DNA from: a virus
Length of the DNA stretch: 64,000 nt
Virus record (IMG/VR): IMGVR_UViG_3300032050_000019
Location: 62,001-126,000 of that record
Direction: 5' to 3' (one strand)
Both the position numbers and the translations under genes were made by a program. This document shows positions 46,010 to 56,180 of this stretch, in pieces; within the stretch, counting starts at the first letter, position 1, and each line of letters starts with the position of its first letter. The notes under the pieces were generated by a model that did no database searches, had not been told where the DNA came from, and saw nothing but the letters and a program-made list of their open reading frames with translations.

Positions 46010-48322
46010 ATGGGATTAAACGTAAGAATATATAATGTAACATTCACACACAACTATAAAGTAGAGTATAGGACAAATACCTATGCAGGTACATATACGT
46101 TTCATAGTTTTCAAAGTGCGGGAACAAATAATGTTACAATAGGTAATTTAGAATTTGATACTCTTTATTATGTTAAATTAACAGATTTAATTACGGGTCA
46201 ATATGTGATTACTCAGATAGTAACACACGATAGTAAATTTTATGATTGTTATGACCATATTAATTTTACTATTTCTGCTAGTACTTGTAGTTGTGGTGAT
46301 TATCAAATCCAATTAATTGATTTAACATCACCGAATGGTAATCATTCATCAGTAATAAACGGTATTCCTAATTCATATTACATATATTCCGGAACAACAC
46401 ACCATATAACTGGTGCGACATTTATAACAACAGCAACGACTAATCCGTCAACTAAGGTAATTTATCAAACATCTGGTGAAACCGAAACACCAACATTAAT
46501 TTACTTCTTTGTTGTACATAGTGATGGTTTTTTAACTGGTACAACAGATAACTGTCCTTGTTATTTAAATCAACCAAAAAGACAAGGTGGATTTGAAGTT
46601 AAATCAATATGTTTATGTTGTAGTGGAGGTGCGGGTTATGAATGGAGACCGTATACTTATTACTGTGAAGTTGAACCTGAATTTGAAATTACATATCAAT
46701 TAACAGGAATTTCTACACCATATAATGTATGGTACGATAGTGATACAGATAAAGTTTGGGTTGCCGATGCGGATAATTATCTTGATGGTAACATTTATTG
46801 GTTTAACCCATCTACAGGAAATACAAGTGAAAGTGCTGTCACATATATTACAGGTGCTACAGGATATACTAGTCATCTTAGAGCAAATAAATTATATAGT
46901 ACATTTATAGACACAATATATAAAAGAATTTATTTTGTTGGTAAAAGTGATGGTCCGGCACCAACAGTGGTAAATGGTATGATTATTTACGATATTACGG
47001 GAAACACTATTCAACATATTCCATATGGTAGTAATACCGATTATAAGAGAGGATTATTATTTTATACTGACAATTATATATATAGTAACATTTTTGTAGG
47101 TTCAACATCGGCAGTTACTGCAACTCATACTGATTTGATAAGAGTTGATAGAATTAATCCAAGTGGAACAACACCAACTGTTTTGTCTGGATTAACTGAG
47201 TTTGACCATTTCTTTGCGGGATTTGTTCCTGTTGGTGTTGAAGTTAATACAGGAACTACTTTAAGTGAAACGAGATATTGGTTTGTATCTTCCGCAGGTG
47301 CAAGTTCGACTGGTAATATCTATATATTTGACAGTGATTTTAATTATCAATCAACAATTATATTAACAGGTCAAAGTACAACTGGTACTACTGGTTTGGG
47401 TGGTAGGTATTGGCAAAGTATATTTTATGACAAAGTTAAAAATAAAGTATATGTTAGTGATATCGGTGGAGGATTTACATGGGTATTTCAACCAAGTTCA
47501 AACTATGAATCCGCAACAGTATTGAAAATATTTGATTTCAAAAATGTTATGGAATCAAAATATTCAGATTCTAGACCTGTGGTATATTTTTCAATTGACC
47601 CTGTTTCTGATAAACTATATTTTGGAGTCGCGATTACAAATAACGTAAATGGAGACGTAACCGCAATTAAAAAAACATACGAAGTAGATAGAGATACTTT
47701 TGAAATTAAAAGATTGATAACAGGTTATACCTTACAGAGATTAGATATAGTGACTGATGAATATGGTAATAATAGTTTAATGGGTCCGGATGGTGGTAAT
47801 CCTTATTGGGGTGGTGGTTCATGGAATACAGATGGTAAAATAGTTTTTTATAATAACAGTGTTGGTAATAGTAATACTGGTAATGTTGTTGTAGATGAAC
47901 TACAATTATATAATATAAACACAGGTTTACCAACAGGTACAATTATAGATAATACATCTAATCTTGATCAATATATCGCACCATTTCCTGATACTGTTGC
48001 AACTGGTAGTACATATGAAGGGGTGTCAGGTTGTCCAATTACATATACATTAACTTGTCCAACAATTACAAAGACATCGCCAAGCACAACGCAAATAAAT
48101 TATGAAGTCAATATAGTTGATTCAGTAAAAAATAACCCAAATATTGCAACAATCAAAGTATCTGCGTTAGATTCTGGATTGAATGTTGATGATTTTGATA
48201 CGTATAGTCCACCGTTTAATAATTATTATAGTGGTATTTTCAGTGGATTAACTGTGGACACATACTCAATAAAAGTAGAATATTTAGATTCGGGTGCAAC
48301 AGTGTTATCAGGATGTACATAA
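46010..48322 (+). CDS. Tail fibre/adhesin with propeller-like repeats (770 aa)
   Basis: Residues about 1-90 form a fibronectin-like beta domain (YKVEYRTNTYAGTYTF, YYVKLTDLITGQYVI). A Cys cluster (STCSCGDY, SICLCCSGGAG) follows. From about residue 225 there are repeats of the type VWYDSDTDKVWVADAD, TIYKRIYFVGKS, NIYIFDSDFNYQ, VKNKVYVSDIGG and PVSDKLYFGVAI. Spaced 50-70 residues, they look like the blades of a beta-propeller (NHL/SMP-30-type). The C terminus is another beta-sandwich (VDTYSIKVEYLDSG). Such modules bind surface sugars or proteins, and the role as receptor-contact protein is inferred. Exact blade number needs a structure model. Confidence 0.65.
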   Translation: MGLNVRIYNVTFTHNYKVEYRTNTYAGTYTFHSFQSAGTNNVTIGNLEFDTLYYVKLTDLITGQYVITQIVTHDSKFYDCYDHINFTISASTCSCGDYQIQLIDLTSPNGNHSSVINGIPNSYYIYSGTTHHITGATFITTATTNPSTKVIYQTSGETETPTLIYFFVVHSDGFLTGTTDNCPCYLNQPKRQGGFEVKSICLCCSGGAGYEWRPYTYYCEVEPEFEITYQLTGISTPYNVWYDSDTDKVWVADADNYLDGNIYWFNPSTGNTSESAVTYITGATGYTSHLRANKLYSTFIDTIYKRIYFVGKSDGPAPTVVNGMIIYDITGNTIQHIPYGSNTDYKRGLLFYTDNYIYSNIFVGSTSAVTATHTDLIRVDRINPSGTTPTVLSGLTEFDHFFAGFVPVGVEVNTGTTLSETRYWFVSSAGASSTGNIYIFDSDFNYQSTIILTGQSTTGTTGLGGRYWQSIFYDKVKNKVYVSDIGGGFTWVFQPSSNYESATVLKIFDFKNVMESKYSDSRPVVYFSIDPVSDKLYFGVAITNNVNGDVTAIKKTYEVDRDTFEIKRLITGYTLQRLDIVTDEYGNNSLMGPDGGNPYWGGGSWNTDGKIVFYNNSVGNSNTGNVVVDELQLYNINTGLPTGTIIDNTSNLDQYIAPFPDTVATGSTYEGVSGCPITYTLTCPTITKTSPSTTQINYEVNIVDSVKNNPNIATIKVSALDSGLNVDDFDTYSPPFNNYYSGIFSGLTVDTYSIKVEYLDSGATVLSGCT

Positions 48323-48341
48323 TAAAAAAAATAAAATATAA

Positions 48342-50249
48342 ATGTCAAATTTAGTATCAATACAGTTTCAACCAACAATATATCCACACAATGTGTATAC
48401 TGGAAGTACATCAGGTTCAACAAGTGGAATTATTTGTAGCGCACAAACAACTTCTTGTTCATTTACTGTAGATGATACGTATAAAGCATCGTACAATACT
48501 ATTTGGTTAAGAATTGTATCTGATGAAGGATGTAAAGAACAATTATATCAAGTTTTAGTAAATGAACCTGATTGTGGCGGTGAATATTGTGAATTCTCGG
48601 CAACGACTGTTTATAATGGACTTATAAATGATTGTGATTTAGAAATTAGTGTCTCGTCAACAGAAATTTTAACATCTGGTGGAACCGCAAGTGCAACTGT
48701 AACATATACAAAAAATCATGGTCCTGTTTCTATCTTGTGGAATAATGGTCAAACAGGTCAGACTATTACGGGATTATCTGGTGGAACATACACTGTTAGT
48801 GTTACTGATACTTCAGTATCTGGTTGTACCGTAACTGGTTCAACAACAGTTTATGAAACAATGGTGTTCTCTGCAACATCGATAACATCATTTAATCAAA
48901 TTAATTTAGAGTCATATACGAATCGTTTGGCGATAAATTGGGGTGATGGTGATGAGAATATATATACCACAACTGGCGGTTCTACAACTGTATCTCACAC
49001 GTATTCAAGTCCATATACTGGTTTAGTGAAATTAAAATCTATTGATTTAAGTGACGTAGAAAGATTCGATATATCCGCCGCCACCCCAACAACAAATGCA
49101 TACACGGTAGATACATCCGAAGCGAGAAAATTAGAAAGGGCTAGATTATATATAACTAGAACTCATGGTAAAACAACAGGACTTGTATCTCAATTACCGG
49201 GAAGGTTATCCCCAACCACATTAACATTAACAATTAATAACGCGTATATTAGTGGTGGCACCGCTGATTTACCAAGAAATCTAACGGATGGTAGATTTTA
49301 TACCGGAGTATATATAACAGGTAACACAAATCAATTCCCTACCGGAGTAACAGTACTTGATATTTGGGGTGTTAATACAGTAACGGGTCTAATTTCGGAT
49401 TACCCAAGATCACTTCAAATTAGTAGAATATATGGTTTTAATACTATTTCAGGATCTACGAGCCACATACCAACAGGAATGACAAATTTTGGTATACAAG
49501 GTTCTGCATATATGTTTGGTGATATTGCAAATGTACCGACAGGAATAACAAGTCTTAATATATATGGACAAAGTATTGTTAGTGGAAATACAAGTAGTCT
49601 TAGCGGAAGACCATTGGTGGAACTTACAATTGATAATGAAGAAGGTTACGAAACATCGGGCCACACTATAACAGGTTTACTTTCTTCATTACCAAAAACA
49701 CTTACCAGAATTCAAATCGGTGGTGCAAATACTATAAGTGGTAACACTATTGACGTACCTACTGGAGTAACATACTTCAATTTGAAAGGTCAAAATAGGT
49801 TACAAGGTGATATAGATAATTTACCGAATAAATTAACAGATTTATTCTTAGGTGGGCAAAACACTGTTTCAGGTTTAACATCTAACATACCAACAGGAAT
49901 CACTGTTTTTGAAATCGGTGGTTTAACTACTGTTACGGGTTCACTAAATAATATACCAAATAATGTGTATTATTTTGTTCTAAAAGGTAATTCTAATCTA
50001 ACAGGGTATACCGCAGGAAGAACCTGGGTTAATAATATGAATAGATTTATTTATATACCAACTAACGCAGCAAATAAATTATCTGACGCTAATCTGGATT
50101 CTTTATTTATTGACTTTACAGGTTATACTTGGACAACAAGTTCTAGATTCGGTGTTGCTAAACTTGAGACACGTGGAAGTGGAACAACCGCGTCGGATTC
50201 GGCTAAAGCAATATTATCGGGATATGGTATAAACATAGTATTCTATTAA
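48342..50249 (+). CDS. Tail adhesin with SprB repeat, PKD-like domain and LRR-like repeats (635 aa)
   Basis: Three module types follow each other. Residues about 127-166 read like a SprB repeat (VSILWNNGQTGQTITGLSGG, then TYTVSVTDTSVSGCT), a module best known from Bacteroidota gliding adhesins. Residues about 205-235 are PKD-like (INWGDGDENIY, TVSHTYSS). Residues 283-558 hold twelve tandem units, ten of them exactly 22 aa, of consensus x(I/L/V)PTG(I/V)TxFxIxGxNTVSGxxx. This resembles bacterial leucine-rich repeats (LPxxLxxLxIxxN). The last 75 residues form a separate end domain. It is very likely part of the host-recognition apparatus. The LRR label is by repeat length and hydrophobic spacing, not by database hit. 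Confidence 0.75.
   Translation: MSNLVSIQFQPTIYPHNVYTGSTSGSTSGIICSAQTTSCSFTVDDTYKASYNTIWLRIVSDEGCKEQLYQVLVNEPDCGGEYCEFSATTVYNGLINDCDLEISVSSTEILTSGGTASATVTYTKNHGPVSILWNNGQTGQTITGLSGGTYTVSVTDTSVSGCTVTGSTTVYETMVFSATSITSFNQINLESYTNRLAINWGDGDENIYTTTGGSTTVSHTYSSPYTGLVKLKSIDLSDVERFDISAATPTTNAYTVDTSEARKLERARLYITRTHGKTTGLVSQLPGRLSPTTLTLTINNAYISGGTADLPRNLTDGRFYTGVYITGNTNQFPTGVTVLDIWGVNTVTGLISDYPRSLQISRIYGFNTISGSTSHIPTGMTNFGIQGSAYMFGDIANVPTGITSLNIYGQSIVSGNTSSLSGRPLVELTIDNEEGYETSGHTITGLLSSLPKTLTRIQIGGANTISGNTIDVPTGVTYFNLKGQNRLQGDIDNLPNKLTDLFLGGQNTVSGLTSNIPTGITVFEIGGLTTVTGSLNNIPNNVYYFVLKGNSNLTGYTAGRTWVNNMNRFIYIPTNAANKLSDANLDSLFIDFTGYTWTTSSRFGVAKLETRGSGTTASDSAKAILSGYGINIVFY
49188..50015 (+). repeat. Tandem 22-residue repeats, LRR-like
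   Basis: Twelve units cover residues 283-558 of the adhesin: ten of 22 aa, one of 26 and one of 30. Representative starts are QFPTGVTVLDI, HIPTGMTNFGI, NVPTGITSLNI, DVPTGVTYFNL and NIPTGITVFEI. DNA of the units has drifted, so they are old copies rather than a recent expansion. Confidence 0.85.
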
Positions 50250-50333
50250 ACTATAAAAATGATTGATTCACTAACTAAGAAAAAAAAACTATATTCTATA
50301 ATAAATAAAAATGAAATTAAATGTTTTATATAA

Positions 50334-53201
50334 ATGCCATTACCAACAGTATCTGCTAGTATAACTATTACAGTATCAGGACCAAATACCGGACCATTTG
50401 ATTTATACTCAAATGTTGATGGATATACAACACCTTTTGAAAATAATGTACCAAAATCGTTTTTAGCCACTGGTTATACGGTTACAACAATTCCTATGGG
50501 TACAACAACTATTGAAATACGTTCAGATAATTTTACATGTACTAATAGTGCGTATATAAGTGTGTCAGGAGCACCAAGTTGTTTTTGTGCAACTGTCACT
50601 ATTATCAATGGTGATTTATTAGTTGCGACAGGTAACACGAATACATCTTTAAACGGGGTTTTATTTTTAGATGATGGATTAGGTGGGACAGATGGTGTTA
50701 AATGTAATGGTGACAGTCCAAACACACAATATACTGAAGATGGTATTGATTATTTTTGTACAACATATTCTGGATTTCCGTTAATTAATTTATATTATTA
50801 TCAAGATGATGTTGTTGTTTCAGGTGCGACAGTTTTAAGTGATGTTTTAAGTGGTGAAATATGTAACAGTGATGGTGATTGTAGATGTTGTGATTATGGA
50901 TTTACAGAAGTTGGTGGAATTTGTACACTGACCGCGAGTACATTAAGTGGCGTTAGTGGAACGACATATATTTTTACTACAGGAGACACTAATTTGTCAT
51001 ATTTAAGAGATGGTACATATTTTTATGAAAATATAACAACAAAAACATTACCATTAACTTTTGCTAATAATGCCAGTTTTATAACAAATGGAGTTTTATC
51101 AGGTTCTTCTTTACCTAATGGGCAATTTGGAGGATTAGTGGATGGTACTAATTACACAAACAGTCAAATATCAAATTTATATGGAACAAACGATTCAAAT
51201 ATTTCAGGAGCACCAATAACGGTTGTTACGAGCGCAACAACAGTACCATGGAGAGAAACGGTATCTGCTTCACCTTGGAACGGTATAATGAATAATGCGG
51301 GAATAAAATTTGCCACAGGATTTAATCAATGGGTAGGATTTTATAAATGTTTGGATGTACCATCAACTCAAACGTATCATTTATTTCTTTCTGCAGATGA
51401 TATGTTTGGTTTGAAATTAGATGGTGAATGGTTGGTAAAAAGATTAAATAAAAATTCTGCAGCCTATCCCGCATTAACGGTTGGTAACGCAATAGGTGCT
51501 GATGGTTTATTTGACAAATCAGTTTCACCCGCTAGATTTTTACCTTTTCATGTAGGTCATGTTTTACCTATAACATTAGACGCGGGTACACACATTTTTG
51601 AATTTTTCTTTTCGGATGCATTTAATTATGGTGGTACATGTTGTACAAACGGTTGTTTTGAAATATATAGTGGTGTATCTGTAAATACATTAACAGGTGT
51701 AACTACATATAATGGGTTATCTGGATATACCGCGTTTTCAACAAGACAAATAACAGGATTAACGCAAACAATACTTGGTAATTATGGTGATAATTATGGT
51801 ATTTTTTGTGATGTTGATGGGACATTATTAAACATATGTGGTGGACTTGGCGCAGCTTATTGTTATTATGAAGAAGTTCCGGTTTGTGATGATTGTACTT
51901 CTTGTGATAACAAATATACATGGACACCAATAGGAGGTGGTTTATGTACAGCAACAGATACCGTATCTGCAACACCACCCGTAACTCCATATACCGCATA
52001 TACACGAACTAATTCGGTATATAGTTCATCTGGAACAATAATTTATGATGATGATTGGGGGTTAAATGGTAGTGGTACAACAATAACAGCATTAACAACT
52101 GCTGACGTTTGGAAAAACACAACAACATCAAACGGACCATTAAATAGGACTGCGGTATGGGCATATCCGGCAGCATTTGACCCAATTGATTATCCATTAG
52201 ATGTTTGGTTAGGATTTAATAAATGTCTTGAAGGAATTGAGGCAGGAACATATTATATTGGAATTGCTGCAGATAATGAATTCAGGCTTGAACTTGATGG
52301 TAATGTTATATTAGACACATTTAACTATACAGGGATAACTGAACTAAATAAGTTCATGAAATGGCACGTTTATCCAATAAATCTTCTTGCAGGTGACCAT
52401 ATTCTTGGTTTATATGGTTATAATTTTAGTATTACTGGAACACCAAACCCGGCAGGATTTGGTTGTGAAATTTATAATAACACGTTGTCAGAATTAACTG
52501 GTGCGACAACAACCGGAGATTTAAATATAATATTTACGTCAGCGTCTTTTAATGGTTCAATTATTCCTGTTATAAAAAATAATGATGGGACTTATTTATC
52601 ATCAGGATACACATGTCCAAGTGGATATGAATATGCACCATGTGATGGTAATTGTTGGAAGATATTATATTGTGGTATTGCAATACCTACACCCACACCG
52701 ACTCCAACACCAACACCGACTCCAACACCAACACCGACTAACACACCAACTAGTACACCGACATCAACACCAACAAATACACCTACTAGTACACCAACAC
52801 CAACAGCAACTAACACACCAACTCCGACCCCTACCTCAACACCAACGCCAACACCAACGAATACTCCATCAGGAGACTTTTATTTTTTACAGAATAATAG
52901 TGATGATGGTAGTATTGAAAATGTAAGGAATCTGATGGGACTATCTTTTGGTTTTATAACCGTACCTGTTGGTCCTGGACAAACTGAATCGGGAACATAT
53001 GGCACAACTTATAATACTCCTTTGTATGTTGATGTCATAGCACCGTCTGGTGGAGGATCATTAAAATTATATAAAAATAACGTATTGGTTGATTGTATTC
53101 CAGTTTTAGCAACAGACGCATACCCACTTAATTTAGCACCATCTACCACTTTTACAATTCCAAATACTTTAAAAATTGTTTTAAGTAATAGTGGATGTTA
53201 A
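50334..53201 (+). CDS. Tail fibre with two PA14-like domains and Pro-Thr linker (955 aa)
   Basis: Two related beta domains stand in tandem: about residues 315-445 ([35 protein letters not shown], then [18 protein letters not shown]) and about 600-740 ([38 protein letters not shown], then [16 protein letters not shown]). Both have the AD-x-F-x-L-x-LDG core of PA14-type sugar-binding domains. Each is preceded by a Cys-rich stretch ([35 protein letters not shown]). The Pro-Thr linker (residues 785-845) joins a final 110-aa beta domain. These parts suggest a receptor-binding protein built by duplication and shuffling. A 24-codon ORF abuts the start codon upstream and is not annotated. Confidence 0.7.
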   Translation: MPLPTVSASITITVSGPNTGPFDLYSNVDGYTTPFENNVPKSFLATGYTVTTIPMGTTTIEIRSDNFTCTNSAYISVSGAPSCFCATVTIINGDLLVATGNTNTSLNGVLFLDDGLGGTDGVKCNGDSPNTQYTEDGIDYFCTTYSGFPLINLYYYQDDVVVSGATVLSDVLSGEICNSDGDCRCCDYGFTEVGGICTLTASTLSGVSGTTYIFTTGDTNLSYLRDGTYFYENITTKTLPLTFANNASFITNGVLSGSSLPNGQFGGLVDGTNYTNSQISNLYGTNDSNISGAPITVVTSATTVPWRETVSASPWNGIMNNAGIKFATGFNQWVGFYKCLDVPSTQTYHLFLSADDMFGLKLDGEWLVKRLNKNSAAYPALTVGNAIGADGLFDKSVSPARFLPFHVGHVLPITLDAGTHIFEFFFSDAFNYGGTCCTNGCFEIYSGVSVNTLTGVTTYNGLSGYTAFSTRQITGLTQTILGNYGDNYGIFCDVDGTLLNICGGLGAAYCYYEEVPVCDDCTSCDNKYTWTPIGGGLCTATDTVSATPPVTPYTAYTRTNSVYSSSGTIIYDDDWGLNGSGTTITALTTADVWKNTTTSNGPLNRTAVWAYPAAFDPIDYPLDVWLGFNKCLEGIEAGTYYIGIAADNEFRLELDGNVILDTFNYTGITELNKFMKWHVYPINLLAGDHILGLYGYNFSITGTPNPAGFGCEIYNNTLSELTGATTTGDLNIIFTSASFNGSIIPVIKNNDGTYLSSGYTCPSGYEYAPCDGNCWKILYCGIAIPTPTPTPTPTPTPTPTPTNTPTSTPTSTPTNTPTSTPTPTATNTPTPTPTSTPTPTPTNTPSGDFYFLQNNSDDGSIENVRNLMGLSFGFITVPVGPGQTESGTYGTTYNTPLYVDVIAPSGGGSLKLYKNNVLVDCIPVLATDAYPLNLAPSTTFTIPNTLKIVLSNSGC
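52686..52868 (+). repeat. Pro-Thr linker DNA repeat, second copy
   Basis: About 180 bp encode PTPTPT with [11 protein letters not shown] variants, in nearly the same codons as the copy at 45514-45735. The two tracts are 7 kb apart in the same direction and could recombine. Confidence 0.9.
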
Positions 53202-53225
53202 TGATAAAATAAAATTAAAAAAGAA

Positions 53226-53233
53226 TATTTATA
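53226..53233 (+). promoter_or_regulatory. TATTTATA box upstream of the 719-aa structural gene
   Basis: TATTTATA ends 4 nt before the ATG at 53238. Confidence 0.45.
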
Positions 53234-53237
53234 ATAT

Positions 53238-55397
53238 ATGAGTTATTTGAGTAGTAACAATTCTGAGTTTTTGTCAGCTCGAATTACAAAAAAAGGTAGA
53301 CAAGCAATTGCAAAAGGTAATTTTGTTATAGAATACTTTCAAATAGGTGATTCTGAATTTGATTATACGCAACCTTTTAATGGATATACCGGATTAGGTA
53401 GCATACCACATCAAAAAGTATTGTCTCCTTTTGATATTGAGGCGGGTGTAAAATACCCATATAAACTTGATTCTTCTGATGATGCAACAACTTTTGGTAA
53501 TCCTGTTCAAAATGCATCAACGGTTACTATTAGAAATATTATGGGACCTGCAGGACATGTTTCAAATTATTTAGAATATGACGAAAACGCGTGTACAGGT
53601 ACAACCGTTGAATGTTTGACTGAAAGAATAAATTTAAGTTCAATTAACGGTACAAATACAATTTCAGTTAGTACGGGTAACACATACGATGATTGTGGGT
53701 TTATTACACTTGTGTTTAGTCAGTTTGTTGGTATGGATCCGAATCATCCTGTAATTTCAGGTAATTCAACAAGTTTAATATATAGAATATCAGGGATTAC
53801 AACAGGAGTAAGTACAAATACAATTTATTTAGACAGAGAAACACCTGATTTTTCAATGTTATCTGGATATACTCAAGTTGTTTGTAATAAATGTAATAAC
53901 GAATATCCAATAGACACACAAATTTCACCAGTTTGTCATCCAAATGATATTGATACTCAACAACAATTAGACCCATGGACTATGGAAGTAGTTTGGACTG
54001 ATAAACCAATTGGTTTTGATGTTAATGGTCTTGACGAAAATTTATCTGGTTTTACAAGTAATGTTTATGTCTCTACAAAAGAATTATATGGTTATACTGA
54101 ATCTTCAGGTCAAACATTCACGAATTATACCGGAGGTACATTATCAAATGCAACGGCGTACTATAATTCATTTAATGAAGAAATAATTGTTGAACCTGAA
54201 GCACAAAGGTGTGTTGCAATTATTCATTATTCTGAACTCGGAGATGTTGTAAATGACCCTGAAAGATTTTTTAAGTACGATGATTATATTAGCAATGATA
54301 CTGATTCTGCTGGTAACTCAATAATCGATGACCCTAATGGTATACCATTAAGTGATACCGAATATTTTGAGGTATATATCCCATGGATTTACTATCATAG
54401 AAATACCGGTTCTACATTTGGTGCAATATTTCATATGGACGATACTAATTATTATATAAAATCTACCAAGAATCCTTATCATTCTTTAAAATACAGATAT
54501 CTAATTGATGAACGAGGATATCGTGTTGGTAAAGTATTTGTAAATAATAAAGTAATTGTTTTTGATGACCAAGAACTTGTCGCTGTTTTAGATTATAAAT
54601 CCAATAGAAGATATACTTTACCCGCAGCAAAAGTAAGTGTTGTCCCAAGTGACACTGACCCATCTAATTCTATTTTAAGTGGTGGTACAGGTCAGACAAT
54701 ATGGGTAACATATATGTTTGAATATACTGGAGATACAAAATTAAATGGATTACCTTGTAACTATTACAATAGTTCTAATTTAGACCCGACTTTAAATTCA
54801 TGTGCATTCAATGTTTGTTCTAATGTGACAGTTAAAATAAGTGGTAGTACTATGCCAAATATGAAATCAATATTTAGTGGTTCTACCGATGGGTTCATTG
54901 CTAACAAATTTTATATACTAGCACAAGAAACTAATGTTGGTGAATTACCTTCACATGATCAATGGATTTTAATGGATTATACAACTGAAGCCGGTGGAGA
55001 CGGAAGTAATTTGTTAAATCCAACTGGAGTGACAGATGTGACTTATACCATAACTAAAACTAAATTTAATAACGGAACAATATTTGATTTAGAAACTTAT
55101 TTAGGACCCATACCTAATGAACCATCAACTGACCCGCAATTTGGTGACGAACAACCGTTCCCTGGTAGTATACGATTAATAAGAGCAACTGACATTGAAC
55201 AAATGAATTTTTTGGTAAACTTACCTTCTTCACAGTTTACTGAAACACAAAACCCAACGTATTCAAGTGGTTTAGATAAAAGAATTACCGAAGTTGCATT
55301 GTTAAACTCAAATAAAGAACCTTATGTTGTTGCAAAAACAGCTAAACCAATTAAAAGAATTGGTACACAAGTATTTGCGGTTCGACTTGATTTTTAA
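53238..55397 (+). CDS. Virion structural protein, tail/fibre region (719 aa)
   Basis: No family is recognised. The N terminus MSYLSSNNSEFLSARITKKG leads into RQAIAKGNFVIEYFQIGDSEFDY, a start that resembles the attachment ends of phage tail fibre and short-fibre proteins. The body is beta-rich with Cys pairs (VVCNKCNNEYPI, CAFNVCSN) and Thr/Gly turns. Toward the end comes SIRLIRATDIEQMNFLVNLPSSQ and KRITEVALLNSNKEPYVVAK. The protein is the last of the baseplate/fibre block, so a fibre or terminal baseplate protein is likely. Confidence 0.65.
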   Translation: MSYLSSNNSEFLSARITKKGRQAIAKGNFVIEYFQIGDSEFDYTQPFNGYTGLGSIPHQKVLSPFDIEAGVKYPYKLDSSDDATTFGNPVQNASTVTIRNIMGPAGHVSNYLEYDENACTGTTVECLTERINLSSINGTNTISVSTGNTYDDCGFITLVFSQFVGMDPNHPVISGNSTSLIYRISGITTGVSTNTIYLDRETPDFSMLSGYTQVVCNKCNNEYPIDTQISPVCHPNDIDTQQQLDPWTMEVVWTDKPIGFDVNGLDENLSGFTSNVYVSTKELYGYTESSGQTFTNYTGGTLSNATAYYNSFNEEIIVEPEAQRCVAIIHYSELGDVVNDPERFFKYDDYISNDTDSAGNSIIDDPNGIPLSDTEYFEVYIPWIYYHRNTGSTFGAIFHMDDTNYYIKSTKNPYHSLKYRYLIDERGYRVGKVFVNNKVIVFDDQELVAVLDYKSNRRYTLPAAKVSVVPSDTDPSNSILSGGTGQTIWVTYMFEYTGDTKLNGLPCNYYNSSNLDPTLNSCAFNVCSNVTVKISGSTMPNMKSIFSGSTDGFIANKFYILAQETNVGELPSHDQWILMDYTTEAGGDGSNLLNPTGVTDVTYTITKTKFNNGTIFDLETYLGPIPNEPSTDPQFGDEQPFPGSIRLIRATDIEQMNFLVNLPSSQFTETQNPTYSSGLDKRITEVALLNSNKEPYVVAKTAKPIKRIGTQVFAVRLDF

Positions 55398-55435
55398 TAT
55401 TTACTATTTAAAAAATATTAGTTATATATTTTTAT

Positions 55436-56056
55436 ATGAGTATTAAAATCAAAAACAACCCAAAAATTCTCGGTTTAGACATCAGCACCAAGACCATCGG
55501 CTTTGCATTGTTTGATATATCAACATCCAAATTGTTGGAATTAACCCATTTCTCACCTAAAATTAAACCACAACCTGAAGATAAGATTGAGGAATTAATT
55601 AAAAAGGCGGATGCGTTTAAAAAACATTTAGAAAATTATAGGGATATGTCGATTGAAAAGGTTGTTATTGAAGAACCTTTATTAAATTCAAATAATATCT
55701 ATACAGTTCAAACTTTATTAAGATATAACACACTTATTTTAAAAAATTGTTACGATATATTAGGTGTTTTACCTACGTTTATATCCACATATAACGCTAG
55801 AAAGTTTGCGTTTCCTGATTTGGTCGGAGTAAATGAAAAAGGTAAAAATGTTTTATTTGGTGGTTATCCAAAAGATATTGATAAAAAACATGTTATTTGG
55901 GAACATGTGAATGCTGTTTGTCCTGAAGTTAAGTGGCAATATACTAAAACAGGTAATTTAAAGAAAGAATGTTACGATCAATCGGATGCTGTGACATGTG
56001 TAATTGGGTATATTAACATGACAACAAAAAATATGGCAAATAAAACTTCCAATTAA
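55436..56056 (+). CDS. RuvC-like Holliday junction resolvase
   Basis: The 206-aa protein has an RNase H fold with RuvC spacing of acidic residues: Asp15 in KILGLDIST, Glu79/Glu80 in VVIEEPLL, and Asp181/Asp184 in YDQSDAVTCVIGY. RuvC-type enzymes cut four-way junctions and help resolve branched DNA before packaging. E. coli RuvC has 173 aa; T4 uses the unrelated gp49, so this is a different solution to the same need. It is a single gene before a small-RNA-like unit and the primase. Confidence 0.85.
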   Translation: MSIKIKNNPKILGLDISTKTIGFALFDISTSKLLELTHFSPKIKPQPEDKIEELIKKADAFKKHLENYRDMSIEKVVIEEPLLNSNNIYTVQTLLRYNTLILKNCYDILGVLPTFISTYNARKFAFPDLVGVNEKGKNVLFGGYPKDIDKKHVIWEHVNAVCPEVKWQYTKTGNLKKECYDQSDAVTCVIGYINMTTKNMANKTSN

Positions 56057-56065
56057 TAAAAAGAT

Positions 56066-56073
56066 TATTTATA
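56066..56073 (+). promoter_or_regulatory. TATTTATA box ahead of the small-RNA candidate
   Basis: TATTTATA lies 108 nt before the next gene, with a terminator between, so it is well placed to start a short non-coding transcript rather than an mRNA. Confidence 0.4.
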
Positions 56074-56079
56074 ATTTAT

Positions 56080-56151
56080 ATTAGGACGGGACATAGTAAT
56101 ATGTGTTGGTTAGTTTCCCCTGAAGTTGGTGTCTTCAGGGGATTTTTTTTT
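56080..56151 (+). ncRNA. Candidate small RNA between resolvase and primase
   Basis: A promoter-like box (56066), about 70 nt of sequence more G-rich than its surroundings (GGACGGGACATAG), a 5-bp hairpin ACATA-GTAA-TATGT (56091-56104) and an intrinsic terminator make a self-contained unit. No gene fits in it. Function is unknown; a long leader of the primase gene with attenuation is an alternative. Confidence 0.35.
56116..56151 (+). terminator. Intrinsic terminator before the primase gene
   Basis: TCCCCTGAAG pairs perfectly with CTTCAGGGGA around TTGGTGT, followed by nine T. Confidence 0.9.
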
Positions 56152-56180
56152 ATCAATTTTTTTCACTATTATTTGATAAT

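Noticed and set aside
49188-50015. Regularly spaced DNA repeats that might be CRISPR or a diversity-generating target
   Set aside because: The repeats are coding 22-aa units, have drifted at DNA level, and no reverse transcriptase, template repeat or Cas gene is present.
50259-50333. 24-codon ORF directly abutting the fibre start
   Set aside because: Short and Lys-rich with no conserved feature; likely chance in an A-rich gap, though a leader role is possible.
52592-52816. Minus-strand Val-Gly repeat frame
   Set aside because: It is the antisense of the Pro-Thr linker.
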